DNA from: Alligator mississippiensis
Taxonomy: Eukaryota; Chordata; Crocodylia; Alligatoridae
DNA length: 64,000 bases
NCBI RefSeq assembly: GCF_030867095.1
Contig: NC_081824.1
Coordinates: 175,158,933-175,222,932, forward strand
Reading direction: 5' to 3'
A program made the position numbers and the translations under genes. Positions 1 to 11,280 of this stretch are shown here, in pieces. Positions within the stretch are counted from its first letter, which is position 1. The number at the start of each line of letters is the position of its first letter. The notes beneath the pieces were generated by a model. It did not search any database. It had not been told where the DNA came from and saw only the letters and a program-made list of their open reading frames with translations.

Positions 1-424
1 GCTGAGTAAACTTGGGCAAACTAGTTCTCTGTGTCTCTGCTCTGCCATGCTGGTTTCACCCATCCTGGGTAGGTCTACCCCACAAACATAGCAATCCAGA
101 TTGTAGTGCCATGCACTCAGCATACCCCAGCTCTAGCTTTGCTGCCTCTCAGAACACAAGCAGAGTAGCTGCGTCCTGTAGGTACAGTGGGCTGACTCAT
201 TGGTATTGCCTCTCCACCACACTGCTTCTGGTGCAGACCAATACAGCATGTTGGAACGTGCCAAGCACAGTAAATTTATGGTGTGGACGTGCCCTTGATG
301 CATTGCCTTTGTGGGACAGGCTCTGTGCATGTGTACAATGCCCAGCTCAATAGCGTTTCACTCTCAGGTGGGGCCAGTAAATATTAGTAGAGTACAGTAA
401 AACTTTTTGTCTCCATATGGTGGG

Positions 425-625
425 GAGTGGGATATAGATCCCATGAAACTCCACTCCATGCATGCATCAAAGCAAGGCTGGATATCCTTCTAAAGGAGTT
501 GCTCTAGCCCAGTCAGAAGTTACGGGCTTGAGGCTGAAAAAACTGAGTAAGAGTCTATGGCCTGTGTTGTGCAGGAGGTCAGAAGAAATCAAAACGGTTC
601 TCTCTCACCTAAAAATCAATGACCA
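425..625 (+). mobile_element. Ancient CR1/L3-like LINE 3' end
   Basis: The stretch reads like the 3' tail of an old L3/CR1 LINE. It has 'aaggctggatatccttct', then 'gctctagcccagtcagaa', then 'ggcctgtgttgtgcagga' and 'ggtcagaagaaatc', in the order seen at the end of such elements. No coding sequence is left and the terminal repeat has decayed. The call rests on remembered consensus phrases, not on an alignment. Confidence 0.55.
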
Positions 626-2694
626 CTAATGGGAGTTCATTTCTTCGACATACATTGAGTTGACAACTTTCCTCCAGTCCAAGGGGCTATGGGAAAGAAA
701 TACTTGGAGGGTACTGAAGATGTATCTTCATTAACAAAAGCAAAGCAGATTGGCTGCTAGTGAGTTTTCCTGACTAAAACCCATGCCTGGATAATCTCAG
801 TTTCTAGCTATAAAATGGCAGGCCTGGAGGGACACACAGGGAAACAAAGCCATAAGTCTTTGGCTCAGGAGAATGAATGTAAGCAGGGAAGGGAGGGAAG
901 CTGCCACAACAGGACACAAACAATGCACAAATTCTCATAAACCAGCTCGTGCAACCGCTCCTATATTTATTCAGCAATTTCCATCCCTGGCTCCCTCCCT
1001 TAATTCATCCATTGTTAATCTCCTACAAATATCTCGGATCTGTGCCGAGACAGTAAATCTGGGCCCCTTTGAAGATACTGGCTGCAATACAGCAACAAAT
1101 ACACTTTTTAAAATAAACATGCTAAGGATTCATTCTCCCTTTGATGTGCAGCATCGCACCTCCACCCTTCCCACTATAATTAACACACTACAGTCCATTG
1201 ACGCGTTCACGCTGGTAAGGGACCCAGCATGACCTAAATAGATGACATGGAAAAAAGCTCTCATGAGAAATATGAAGGGAGCAAAGCCAAGCACTCAACA
1301 GTTAGGAAATGCCAGAATGAAGGTTGCCTTAAGAAAATGAACCTTTTGTTGTGCAATTTCCCAGGCTTTTTAAAAAACAAAAAGTCATTACACAGCATTG
1401 TATCTGACACCCCACAGGTCACTAGCAGGGCCAGGTTCTTCAGATACATCACCCACACCTCTAAACAAATGGAGTAACTGATAGCGGTAGGAGGTTGCCA
1501 TCTCCTTGGTGGATCAGCACTTGAAGGGAGTGGGACATTTTTCCAGCAGGTTTCAGGGCTGTTTCCTGACAGGAAGGAACAGGAAGGTTTAGGAAACTTT
1601 GGTTCCACTCCAGGCTCTGGAGCCGAATACAGCGCACTAGTGAGCAAAGTCTCTTCTGCCTGTCCTTCACCCCTGAATCCTTATCACTTCAGCCTCATCC
1701 ACTACACCCTGTCTCTAAGGCTAAAAACAGATGTCAGATTTCTGCAGAGACCAAGCTTTTTTTTCTGGGATCCTACAGGTGCACAAGCCCATTGTCCCAC
1801 TTCAAGTACCTGTAGAGTACAGAGACAACACATTTCCTGGGACAATTGGGGTTGATTCCAGTTAGTTGCCATTCCAGTTGTGTGTTTAAACAACTGCCCT
1901 GTGCCTGTTTTGATTAACGTTAGGGACCATCATGCCCAGGATAAACCCAAGGTCTTTTTTTAACCTAACTCTTCTGTCTCCTTCCCCACCACTGCCTCTT
2001 TCTCTTTGTTTAGCTAGTCCCAGTCCTACTTTTTCATCTTTACATTCTAGCCCCAGACTTCTTTCCCAGCTAGTCCTAGTTTCTCCCTCTGGACTCCTCC
2101 TCTGAGTCCCTGACTCATCCCTTTGCTTGCCCCTACCCCTTTCCCTAAATGGAGGAAGAGTCTGCAGCAGGGATCTCAGTACTTTGAAACCACACAGCAA
2201 CAACAGGAGATGGAAAAGTGGGATTGGCAGAAACAGCGTGTCGTGCCACCCACTCCACATGGAAACACACGTCTGTTGATCCCAGATAGGCCTCATCAGA
2301 CATCTTCAGTTACACAGATAAGACAGTCATGGAAGACAGTCATCCTTGACTGCAAGGAATTTGCCAAAGACCCCTTTCCCAGCCAGTCCCAGTTCCTCAT
2401 CTGTTCTGATTCCTTGTCCCTCATCTTCTTGCCCAGTTGTTCTGAGTTCCTCACCTTTGGTTCTTCATCCAAGGTCTCTTTCTGACCCAGGTATTCCCAC
2501 AAATCCTGTTTCCCCAGCAAGGAGGAGGACCCACTCACCTCTTCCATTAAGCTTTTCAGAGGCTTCAGCAGGTTGGAAAAGAATCACACTTATGGGCTTA
2601 AATCCACTTACACCCCAGCAGGTGGAGCACAGACAAGGATTTTCAAAGGTTTAGAATTCATCCACATATAAGTAGATGAATAGGTTTATTATAG

Positions 2695-2730
2695 GTTTAG
2701 CCAGACCTATTTTTATAGGTCTAGCTAAAC
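2695..2730. repeat. 16-bp imperfect hairpin
   Basis: The arms at 2695-2710 and 2715-2730 are reverse complements at 15 of 16 positions, separated by TTTT. This may be the core of a small palindromic DNA transposon, but no outer terminal repeats or target duplication could be defined. Confidence 0.6.
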
Positions 2731-3744
2731 AATGGCATATCCCTGACAGGGAGGTAGCGCCCAATTCACCTACCTCAACCAAAGCCCAGGACACTAAAGC
2801 TCCTCCAAAGAACAGTTAGTCAGAATTATTATTTAAACAGCAAAAGAAGATGATTTTTATAAGCCTTGTTCTTGGAAACACCTGAGCAGCCTGAGGCAGA
2901 CACTTTCCAAAAAAGAAATTCAGCTTGAGACAAGTACATGGCATTGATAGAAAATTTTAACCAAAACAGATATAATTTGGTAAAGTTATAAGAAACTGAA
3001 AACAGGGTCTTGGAGTGAGATATGTCAGGCAACCTTCATACTAGGCTATTGATTTCACCTAACAATCTCATGTTCTGATACACTGATGCTATGAAATGAT
3101 GACCATGGACTAAGATGTCTACAGGGGTTTGAGATTAGTGAACCATGATCAATGCTTAGAACAGACTGAAGCAGGAAGGAAGCTCTTAGAAAGAGGGACA
3201 GGGATTAAGGAGTCTTTGCTGTGTATAAACAGAATCCTGAAAGAAGAACGGGAGTTGTGCCTATGTTTTTAACAGAGGAGTGGCACTACACCCTACAGAA
3301 CAGTGTCATTTCATGCATCATAGCTACTGCCCAACCACCCACAGGCCTTTACAACCCTATATCATACACTGGAATAAGCATGGTAGTAAATGAGCACTAA
3401 TCAATATCAGTTCTGGTCTCACACTCAGAAAATGTCTTTTTATCAGAAGGGATTATAGAGCACTTTACAAACTGCAAATGCAAGGGAGCATTCATCCGCC
3501 TGAGAAATGGAGTCTCCTTTGTTCTGAAATGTAGCTGCTGCTTAGCAGCAAAGCAAAACCACCATTTAGGATAGGAAGTGAAGATGTCTCACATCCAAAA
3601 GAAAGAGAGAATGGAATCTAGTGCTGGAAAACTCTGATTTTCCAAGTTAGACATTGAGTAGGACAGCCGGGCTACACCTCCAGTTCTCGCAATCAGTACC
3701 TGGAATCTTTACAAGAGTTATATCTCATAAAAACATGGTAGCAT

Positions 3745-3776
3745 GTCTGGCTACACATAGGTCTGGCTACACATGG
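3745..3776 (+). repeat. 16-bp tandem duplication
   Basis: The unit gtctggctacacatag at 3745-3760 is followed directly by gtctggctacacatgg at 3761-3776, differing at one base. It is a simple local duplication with no sign of function. Confidence 0.8.
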
Positions 3777-6500
3777 GTTTGGACAGGGATGATCCTGCTT
3801 CAAGAGCTGCCTTCTAGCTCTACTTTTATATCACCCCTGGCACTGTGCAACAGCCAGACCTAATTCAGACAGAGGAGTGCCACATCTGAACCTCCATCAC
3901 ACAGTATTCCAGGTTTTCTTTTATGGACTCTCATTCATATACTAATTCTGCTTAATTTGTATAAACTGATAGGATCTCAGCTGATGGTAGGAGGGCTTCA
4001 AGTTTATTGGCTGAGCTGCAGTTGAATGGACTAAGACCCAGTTTGACCTGACACTGAGAGCATGAAGTTACATCCAAGGGAAGGGAGAAGGAATTTCTTG
4101 AAGTATTGTGTGAAGGAAGGTCGCTGCTTCTCAATTATCAATCATATTCTTAATGGTCTAGCCTCCATGAACACAGTCGTTCTTTAGCCACAGTATTAAG
4201 CTTTGGAGTCCTAATATTAATTTCCTTTTTTTCAAAAAAAGATTTCTAGCCCTTATGTTCATTTAAAACCATCCTGAAAACATGATATGAGTGTGACAGA
4301 AGCAGTATTGTCTGCCTGAGTCTGCAGAAAGTCTGATGCAAGAGCTCTAGGAACTTTGTCATTCTCAACATGTTTACTAACCCTGGAAAGAGAAGGTGGT
4401 AATGTAAGTAGTAATATGGGTAAGTCTTTGGCTGCAGGGCATTTTAAAGCAAAAGGATCCTGCCATGGTACTAGTGTCATAGCCACAGCCAGCTTCCCAC
4501 ACACTCCTTGCCACCAAAAGCCCCACCCACCCTTTGCTCAAGTGCCAAAAGCTCTAACTTCTCCTCTGCCACTCTCAGTGTGCATATACATCATCAAACC
4601 AGAAATCTTTGCCATGGCAAAAACTAAACCTCCGGACACAGTGAACCAATGCCTGTTATCAAGAACATAAGAGGGGCTCTGTCACAGGGATGCTTCCTGG
4701 GGACTCTCTCTGCCACCTATCTGCTTATGGCATAAAGGGTGGATCACCAAGGAGAATAAGGCTCAAACTAAGATCCCCCTCTCTGACTTCCACAGTACAT
4801 TTGCCCCAGGTTGCGGGAGTCCTGGCCATTTCCCAGAGAAGATGCTTAATAGAGGAAGCCCTTCATGCTTCGGTGAGACCATCATGGCTTTGAGCAGTTG
4901 ATCCAGTGGGAAATCTAAGCACTATGGAACAAGCCATGTTAAAATATCAGTGGCCTGTTGATTTGCCATCTTCCCTCATCCTCCTTCCTCCGCTCCTGCC
5001 AAAAACAGAAAAGCAGAGGCAGGACCAAAGAAATCATCTGACACAAGTTAATTTCCTGTAAATATTGCTGAATGAGTTTAAAAAATACTCCAAGTCCTAG
5101 GGAGACAGCTTGACAAGAGGGATCCAGAGAGCTCTATAGACCTTAGTGTGAGCTGGAAACAAACTGCTCGGGTCTGTTGTTGATTCATCTTAAGGAAGCA
5201 GAGGAAAGGGCTGGTGTTTAGACAGATGTAGGCTGTATATCACAGCCAGAAGGGATGAGAAGAATGCAAAGTTCCCCATTGTCTGTTATGGATTTTTCTT
5301 TTCCATGACAGTTTTCCAGGCTCCTGTTAACCATCTCGAAGGGACTTTCACTCCAGCTGTTTCTCAGCTAAGCACTCTGAGCCATAGAAGGCTGCACTGA
5401 TTGAGGTTCATGGGTGTAAGGCTGTCTGCTGAGAAGCATACGCTGCTTTTCTGTCAAGTGCAGATTGCTAAGTAATATTCCATTGTGAGTTAAGGCTCTT
5501 CCAGTCCGACTTCCATAGGGATGATTTTTTAAAGGGGGGTCTCAGCCGAGGCTCTACCTTTGCCACCTGCAAGTGAGTCCAGGTATAAATAATGACATCT
5601 GACTGAGCTGACCAAAGTCCTCCTGAACCTAGTAATCCCACCACTGTTAAGATAAAGTAGTTTTGTAGCCAAGAGAATGATATGGCTGCCATGTTGTTTG
5701 GGTGATTTTGACTCCTCACCCCAAATGGGCTTGTTTTGACTCCTTGGCTCCAACTGGGCCAAGCATATTTAGGCTCCTAAAAGCAACCCTCCTATTCCAC
5801 CTTCTTACTCTAAAAGGTGTGTGGATCTTCCTCCTCTTTGCTATTTCTTTCGGACTTAGTCTTAAGGGTAAGATAGCAATGTGTTACAAAATCAGATGCC
5901 TTAAATGGATCTCCAGGAACTCAAACAAAGTAGAATAGGAATGCACCTAGGTGCCTATTAGGTGCAAAAGGATCTGGCCCTAAATGTCTTCCTTCATGGT
6001 GGGTGTTTGTCAGTTCATGACAGAGGGCTCTGCATTGGATGCAAGAATCCTGGGCCCTGGGCTATTGTTCTAAATGGCTGTTTTCCATTCCCTCCTTAAC
6101 CAAATCCTGTTTGCTTCTGTCTCTGGCATCTTGGGATTTTAGACTTCATGATCCACTAAAGCTTATCTCAGAGAGGGTTGACTTCAGTGGTGTTTCTTTT
6201 GATAGACAATAAACATGTAAGTGAAAAGCAGATCCTATGTGGTCACATTTTGTGGAGCAGGCTAGGACACAGCTCTGACCAAATGCTCCCATAACTAAAC
6301 AGAGGCTGGAAAGAATTTGTGGGAAGAGGCGCAGACACCCTGGGTGCCTATACATGAGCAGCTAGGCTACTCTGACAAGCTGTAATTACAGCACATCAGA
6401 GCAGACTCGATTGATTGAGTTTGCTGGAGCGTGGTAATTATGTTCCAGCAGACTCCAGCATCTCATGTATCAGCATCCACAAGCTAAATGGTGGCAGGGG

Positions 6501-6541
6501 CACTTTAAGTAAAGCTTGTCAAACGAGCTTTAGTTAAAGTG
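6501..6541. repeat. 16-bp hairpin upstream of the first CR1
   Basis: The arms at 6501-6516 (cactttaagtaaagct) and 6526-6541 match as reverse complements at 15 of 16 positions around a 9-nt loop. It lies just before the GC-richer leader of the old CR1. It could be a MITE core or part of that element's flank; neither can be settled from one copy. Confidence 0.6.
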
Positions 6542-6963
6542 ACCTGGCCGCCATTGTTAAGCGTGGGCATACCCATGCCTGCTGCACCCCCGGTCAGCTG
6601 AAGCCCCGCCACGCCAAGGGACAGTCCCCCAGTGCTGGACCTCAGGTAAAGGGGACAAGGGATCCCCTTCCAGGGAGGGATCTGGAGACCCAGGGAATCC
6701 CCCACCTGCTTGGTAAGCCAGAGGATCCCCCTGCAGGCAGCTGCTCGAAACTGCCTGCCAAGTCGCAGCAGCAGAGCAACTGGCAGGGACTACGTGGGGG
6801 TAACAACACCCACCTGGTCTCCTTCTTAAACACCACCTAAAGAGCCACGCTACTGGGGTTAGCCCTACGTTATGGTGATAGGTATGCACCACACCCCTAG
6901 GCTTTCCAATCTGGATGGACCTCCCCCTCTTGGTACCTTGGAGACCTCTACCAGACAGAGCCT

Positions 6964-7931
6964 ATGGTCCCAGCCTCCACGCAGACAGAGCCCTTGCCTC
7001 CAAGCTGCAGGGGCTACCTGGCATGCCTGATGCATACTGGGACCAGGGGCAAAAGCGTTCCCACTTGTGGGAGGTGCTCATTGGTGGAGACTTTGGAGGG
7101 CTGGGTGAGGGAGCTCCAAGAGGAGGTGAACAGGCTGCGAATCATCAAGGAACGCAAGGCGGAGATTGACGCTTACTGCCAGGCCCTGCACCTGGAAAAG
7201 GATGCCATGGAGACTGGGCAGATGAATGGGCTCAAACAAGATACCCCAACTGATAGTATGTGGAAATTGGTGACATCAGGCCTGAAGTCACGACGTGCAT
7301 CAGTTACCCCGCCAATAACCCTGCACAACAGCTACGAAGCTCTTACACCATCAACGGAAGACACATCCAAGCACACCATACTGAAGACAGGACAGGATCA
7401 GATGACCCCAGAAAGCAAACAATGAAGGGTCATCATTGTGGAAGACTCCAAGCTGCAAGGAACAAAAAGAGCCATCTGTTGTCCAGACCCCTTTGCTCAA
7501 GAGTTCTGCTGCCTTCCAGGAGCCACGATTAGAGACGTTATGATGAGGATCCCTAAACTGGTCTACCCTACTGACCAGAACCCCATGCTCCTTGTCCATG
7601 TGGGCACCGATGACATGGCAAGAAATAGCACTGGGAGAATCACGAGAGACTACAAGACCATGGGGGTGTAGCTCAAAGAACTAGGAGCACAAGTGGTCTT
7701 CTCCTCAATCCTCCCAGTCAGAGGTCGTGGTCGTCGGAGAGAGGAGTGCATCAAGGAGGAAAACCACAGGCTTAGGAGATGGTGTCACCACATGGGCTTT
7801 GGATACCTTGGCATTGGTATGCCAAGGTTTAGTTTCAGTGGTCTACATGCAAGGGTATTCATCTCATAACCAGAGGGAAGAAGTTCTTCGTTAAAAGAAT
7901 TGCTGACTTATTGAGGAGGGTTTTAAACTAG
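6964..7931 (+). pseudogene. CR1 ORF1 pseudogene (coiled coil + SGNH esterase)
   Basis: This is the remains of the CR1 ORF1 protein, thought to bind nucleic acid and carry an esterase fold. The N-terminal part keeps STQTEPL, a cysteine pair (CGRC) and a heptad-rich stretch (LEGWVRELQEEVNRLRII) matching the intact copy. The esterase part keeps FCCLPGATIRDV and LLVHVGTDDMAR, but the GDS serine motif reads EDS. In-frame stops lie at 7423-7425 and 7669-7671, and at least one indel near 7.82-7.87 kb changes frame. The C-terminus (RIADLLRRVLN then TAG) is intact and ends in the same T_TTA_AAC plus stop as the young copy. The protein is surely not functional. Confidence 0.85.
7922..7928 (+). promoter_or_regulatory. 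TTTAAAC heptamer at the ORF1 end (old copy)
   Basis: The heptamer is read T_TTA_AAC in the ORF1 frame and is followed at once by the TAG stop at 7929-7931. A G-rich tract (GGGGG at 7940-7944, GGGG at 7946-7949) follows. The -1 frame is open from here into the ORF2 endonuclease domain without an ATG. This matches the layout of the young CR1 and suggests a conserved -1 frameshift site. Confidence 0.55.
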
Positions 7932-10398
7932 GCACCTCCGGGGGCGGGGAAAAAGGTCCCACTACTGTACACAAATCCTCTAACCACAATGACACATGGG
8001 AGGGTACCCAAGCAACAGACATCCAGATAAGTACTGGCATCTTGAGACATTGGCAGCATGACAGAAAATCTGAGGCAACTAGTGGAGAACTCAGGTGTCT
8101 TTATGGGAATGCCAGAAGCATGGGAAATAAACAAGAGGAACCGGCACTCCTTCTGGTAGATGAGGAATTTGATTTAATTGGGTTGACGGAGACCTGGTTG
8201 GATGACACACACGACTGGGTAGTGAATATTGAAGTCTACAGGGTTTACAGGAAGGATTGGGTTAGGAAGAAGGGAGGAGGTGTGGCTCTCTATGTGAAAG
8301 AGCTGTACCCCTCCCTGCAGGTCATGTTTAACAGCAGGGAAGGGACCCTTGAGACCCTCTGGTTCAGGATACAAGGAGAACCAGGAGAGGGAGATCTGAT
8401 GATGGGAGTCTACTGCAGGCCTTCCTCCCAAGAAGAGAAGAGCAATCAGGCATTCTCCATAGATCTGACTGAGGCAGCTAGCACTAGAAACACGATTGTC
8501 ATGGGTGACTTCAACTACCCTGACATCTGTTGGGACCATTCAGCACCTCCAACAGGTCAGCCAACTTCTTGGCAACAAAAAACAATCTGTTCTTGATGCA
8601 TGTTGTGGAAGGGCCTTCTAGGGGTAAGACTGGGAAATCAATCAGCAGAACAGAAGTCTTAGATTTCAGAAAGGCAGACTTTGCCAAACTCAGGAGGCTA
8701 GTTGGAGAGGCCCTCTGTGACCAGCGACTGGATGGCTTGGGAGTTCAGGAACAGTGGTGCTTCCTTAAGGAAAAAATTCTCACTGCCCTAAAAACAGCCC
8801 ATCCCTATGTGGACAAAAAACAGGAAAGGAGCCAAGACACCCACTTGGCTCAACAGGGATGTTAGGGAACTATTGAAAAAGAAAGAAGCAGCATACAAGC
8901 AATGGAAAAAATGGTTCAGCAACAAGAGAGGAATATACCCATATCACCAGGGCCTACAGATATGAGACATGAAAAGCCAAGGCAGGCAAGGAGATCAAGC
9001 TGGCAACCGGAATAAAGGACAACAAAAAGCCCTTTCTATAGATACATAGGGAGCAAGAAAAAAATCAGGCTCCACTGTGGGACCCTTACTGAATACTCAG
9101 GGTCATCCCACAGTCAATCCCTGCAAAAAAGGCAGAATTCCTAAATATCTACTTCACATCAGTATTCCTTAAATCAAATGGGGGGTGTTCACCTGACCAG
9201 AGGCACAGGGAATATGGGGAAGGTAACAGACTACATGAAATCAGTCCTGAACAGATGAGGGTTCTCCTACAACACTTGGGTGTTTTCAAGTCTGCCAGGC
9301 CAGATGACCTGCATCCAAGAGTCCTGAAAGAACTGACTGAGCTTATAGCAGCACCACTGGCAAAGTTGTTCAAAGAGCCGTGGAACTCAGGAGTGGTCCC
9401 TGATGACTGGAAGAGGGCCAATGTGGTGCCCATCTGCAAGAAAGGGAAGAGGGATGACCCTGCAAACTACTGACTGGCCAGTCCTGGGTAAAATTTTTGA
9501 AAAAATTGTTAAGGAGGCCATCAATTACAATCTGGTAACTGATGGAGTGTTAAGAAGCAACCAGCATGGCTTTGTTGAGGGTAGATCATGCTTGACAAAC
9601 CTGGTGCCGTTCTATGACCAGGTAACTAAACATCTGGACAAGGGACACGAAGTTGATGTCATTTACCCACACTTCAGTAAAGCCTTTCATTCTGTTTCCC
9701 ATGGGATTCCCTCAACCAAACTGGAGGGTACTGGGCTGAACCAGTCTACAGTGAGGTGGGTAGACAACTGGCTTAGAGGTTGATCCCAAAGAGTGGTAAT
9801 TGATGGGATGGCCTCATCCTGGAGGGCTGTCTCCAGTGGTGTCCCCCACGGATAGGCGCTTGGACCCATGCTCTTTAACATATTTATTAATGACTTGGAT
9901 AAGGGGGTGGAAATCTCAATGATTAAGTTTGCGGATGATATCAAGCTGTGGGGAGATGCGGGCACTTCCAAGGATAGAGCAAAGATCCAGGATGACTTTG
10001 ACAGACTATATTTATGGGTGGAACAGAACCAGATGAGGTTTAACAGGAAATAGTACAGGGTTCTTCATCTAGGTAGGAAGAACCTTCACCATAACTACAC
10101 AATGGGTGGTGGTCCACTGGCTGGCACAGCATCTGAACGGGACCTGAGGGTCACGATAGACCAGAAGATGAACTTGAGCCAACAGTGCAGCGAGGTTGCC
10201 GGAAGGGCAAATAGAGCTCTGGTGTGCATCAGCCGATGTGTGGCCAATAGATTCAGGGAGGTGCTCCTCCCTCTCTACTTGGCACTGGTGAGGCCACAGC
10301 TGTAGTACTGTGTCCAGTTTTGGGCACCGCACTTCAAGAAGGATGTGGATAAGCTTGAGAAGGCACAAAGAAGGGCCACCCACATGATTAGAGGCATG

Positions 10399-10706
10399 GA
10401 TTCATAGATTCATAGATGTTAGGGTCGGAAGGGACCTCAATAGATCATCGAGTCCGACCCCCTGCATAAGCAGGAAAGAGTGCTGGGTCTAGATGACCCC
10501 AGCTAGATACTCATCTAACCTCCTCTTGAAGACCCCCAGGGTAGGGGAGAGCACCACCTCCCTTGGGAGCCCGTTCCAGACCCTGGCCACTCGAACTGTG
10601 AAGAAGTTCTTCCTAATGTCCAGTCTAAATCTGCTCTCTGCTAGCTTGTGGCCATTATTTCTTGTAACCCCCGGGATTAGGGGGTTACAAGAAATAAGGA
10701 GGATAG
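10399..10706 (-). mobile_element. Antisense CR1 3' fragment nested in copy 1
   Basis: The host CR1 reads as far as 'gattagaggcatg', is interrupted, and resumes at about 'aggccctatgagg'. The insert begins with attcatagattcatag, the reverse complement of a CR1 3' terminal repeat, then runs backwards through a CR1 3' untranslated end (gggtcggaagggacctca) and the coding C-terminus (gaagaagttcttcctaatgt). It is therefore a 5'-truncated CR1 of another subfamily in the opposite orientation. Its distal end is an 18-bp inverted duplication. CR1 insertion usually leaves no clear target duplication, and none was found. Confidence 0.85.
10655..10697. repeat. Perfect 18-bp inverted repeat at the nested junction
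   Basis: The arms at 10655-10672 and 10680-10697 are exact reverse complements around a 7-nt loop (gggatta). The left arm belongs to the antisense CR1 body and the right arm is its inverted copy at the insertion junction. This fits fold-back priming or twin-priming during LINE integration. Confidence 0.85.
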
Positions 10707-11106
10707 GCCCTATGAGGAAAGACTCTGGGAAATGGGCCTGTTCAGTCTCAATAAGAGAAGGCTGAGAGGTGACTTAATAGCCGCCTACAAGTATGTCAGG
10801 GGTGAGCATCAAGATCTAGGGGAGTAACTCTTCAGGAAGGCATCTCAAGGGAGGACAAGGACCAATGGGCATAAGCTAATTGAAGGTAAATTGAACATAA
10901 GAAAAAACTTTTTCTCTGAAAGGGTGACCAGAATCTGGAACACACTCCCAGCAGATGTGGTGCAGTCACCATCCTTGGAGGTGTTCAAGATGAGACTGGA
11001 CAAGCACCTTGCTGAGCTCATCTGAGCCCAATAACTTCCTGCTCATGGCAGGGAACCGGACTTGATGATCTTGCAGGTCCCTTCTGGTCCTATGATTCTA
11101 TGATTC

Positions 11107-11280
11107 GACATCATTATAGCCGTGTTAGTCTGAAGTCAGGCAGAAGGTAGGGCAAGGTGGGATGAGAGACATGAACTTTTCTTGCCAACAACCAACTTCA
11201 CCAGATGTTAGCATCTAATGAAATCGTATGTTGCCAATGAAAGCTCATGCCTCTCTGAACCAGTCAGTCTCTAAGGTAGC
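11107..11280 (+). repeat. Dispersed repeat fragment, SINE-like
   Basis: Directly after the CR1 tail comes 'tatagccgtgttagtctgaa', later 'aatgaaagctcatgcctctc' and 'cagtctctaaggtagc'. These phrases recur in that order in interspersed repeats of turtles, crocodilians and mammals. I recognise the signature but cannot assign the family with certainty. There is no coding content. Confidence 0.45.

Larger units (their letters stand above)
1..6500. other. Non-coding DNA, no gene seen
   Basis: Open frames here are short and overlap on both strands, with no recognisable protein domain or convincing exon. I can support only an ancient CR1/L3 tail near 425-625, a hairpin near 2.7 kb, a 16-bp tandem duplication near 3.75 kb and a hairpin at the right edge. 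The rest may be intergenic or intronic; the sequence does not say which. Confidence 0.6.
8042..11025 (+). pseudogene. CR1 ORF2 pseudogene (AP endonuclease + RT)
   Basis: Broken remains of the CR1 replicase. The endonuclease portion is readable at about 8042-8560: YGNARSMGNKQEE, LTETWLDD and MGDFNYPDI carry the Asn, Glu and Asp-x-Asn metal-site motifs. The RT portion follows in pieces: AKLFKEPWNSGVVPDDWKRA near 9.36-9.42 kb, QHGFVEGRSCLTNL near 9.57 kb, a damaged palm block near 9.66 kb, and FADD retained near 9.93 kb. The GVPQG block has become GVPHG followed by a stop. The C-terminal [18 protein letters not shown] block has a stop at the Glu codon. The nested antisense CR1 then splits the gene, and the last frame ends with TGA at 11023-11025. 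No start ATG is seen before the endonuclease domain. Confidence 0.85.
6560..11106 (+). mobile_element. Old, nearly full-length CR1 LINE (copy 1)
   Basis: This is a plus-strand CR1 non-LTR retrotransposon with recognisable ORF1, ORF2 and 3' end. The 3' end is the usual short repeat, here built on ttctatga, ending near 11106. Both ORFs are broken by stops and frameshifts and CpGs are mostly gone, so this copy is much older than the one at 32.45 kb. It is interrupted at 10399-10706 by part of another CR1 in antisense. The 5' boundary is uncertain: homology to the intact copy is clear only from about 6.93 kb, and the upstream GC-rich stretch is assumed to be leader. Confidence 0.88.
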
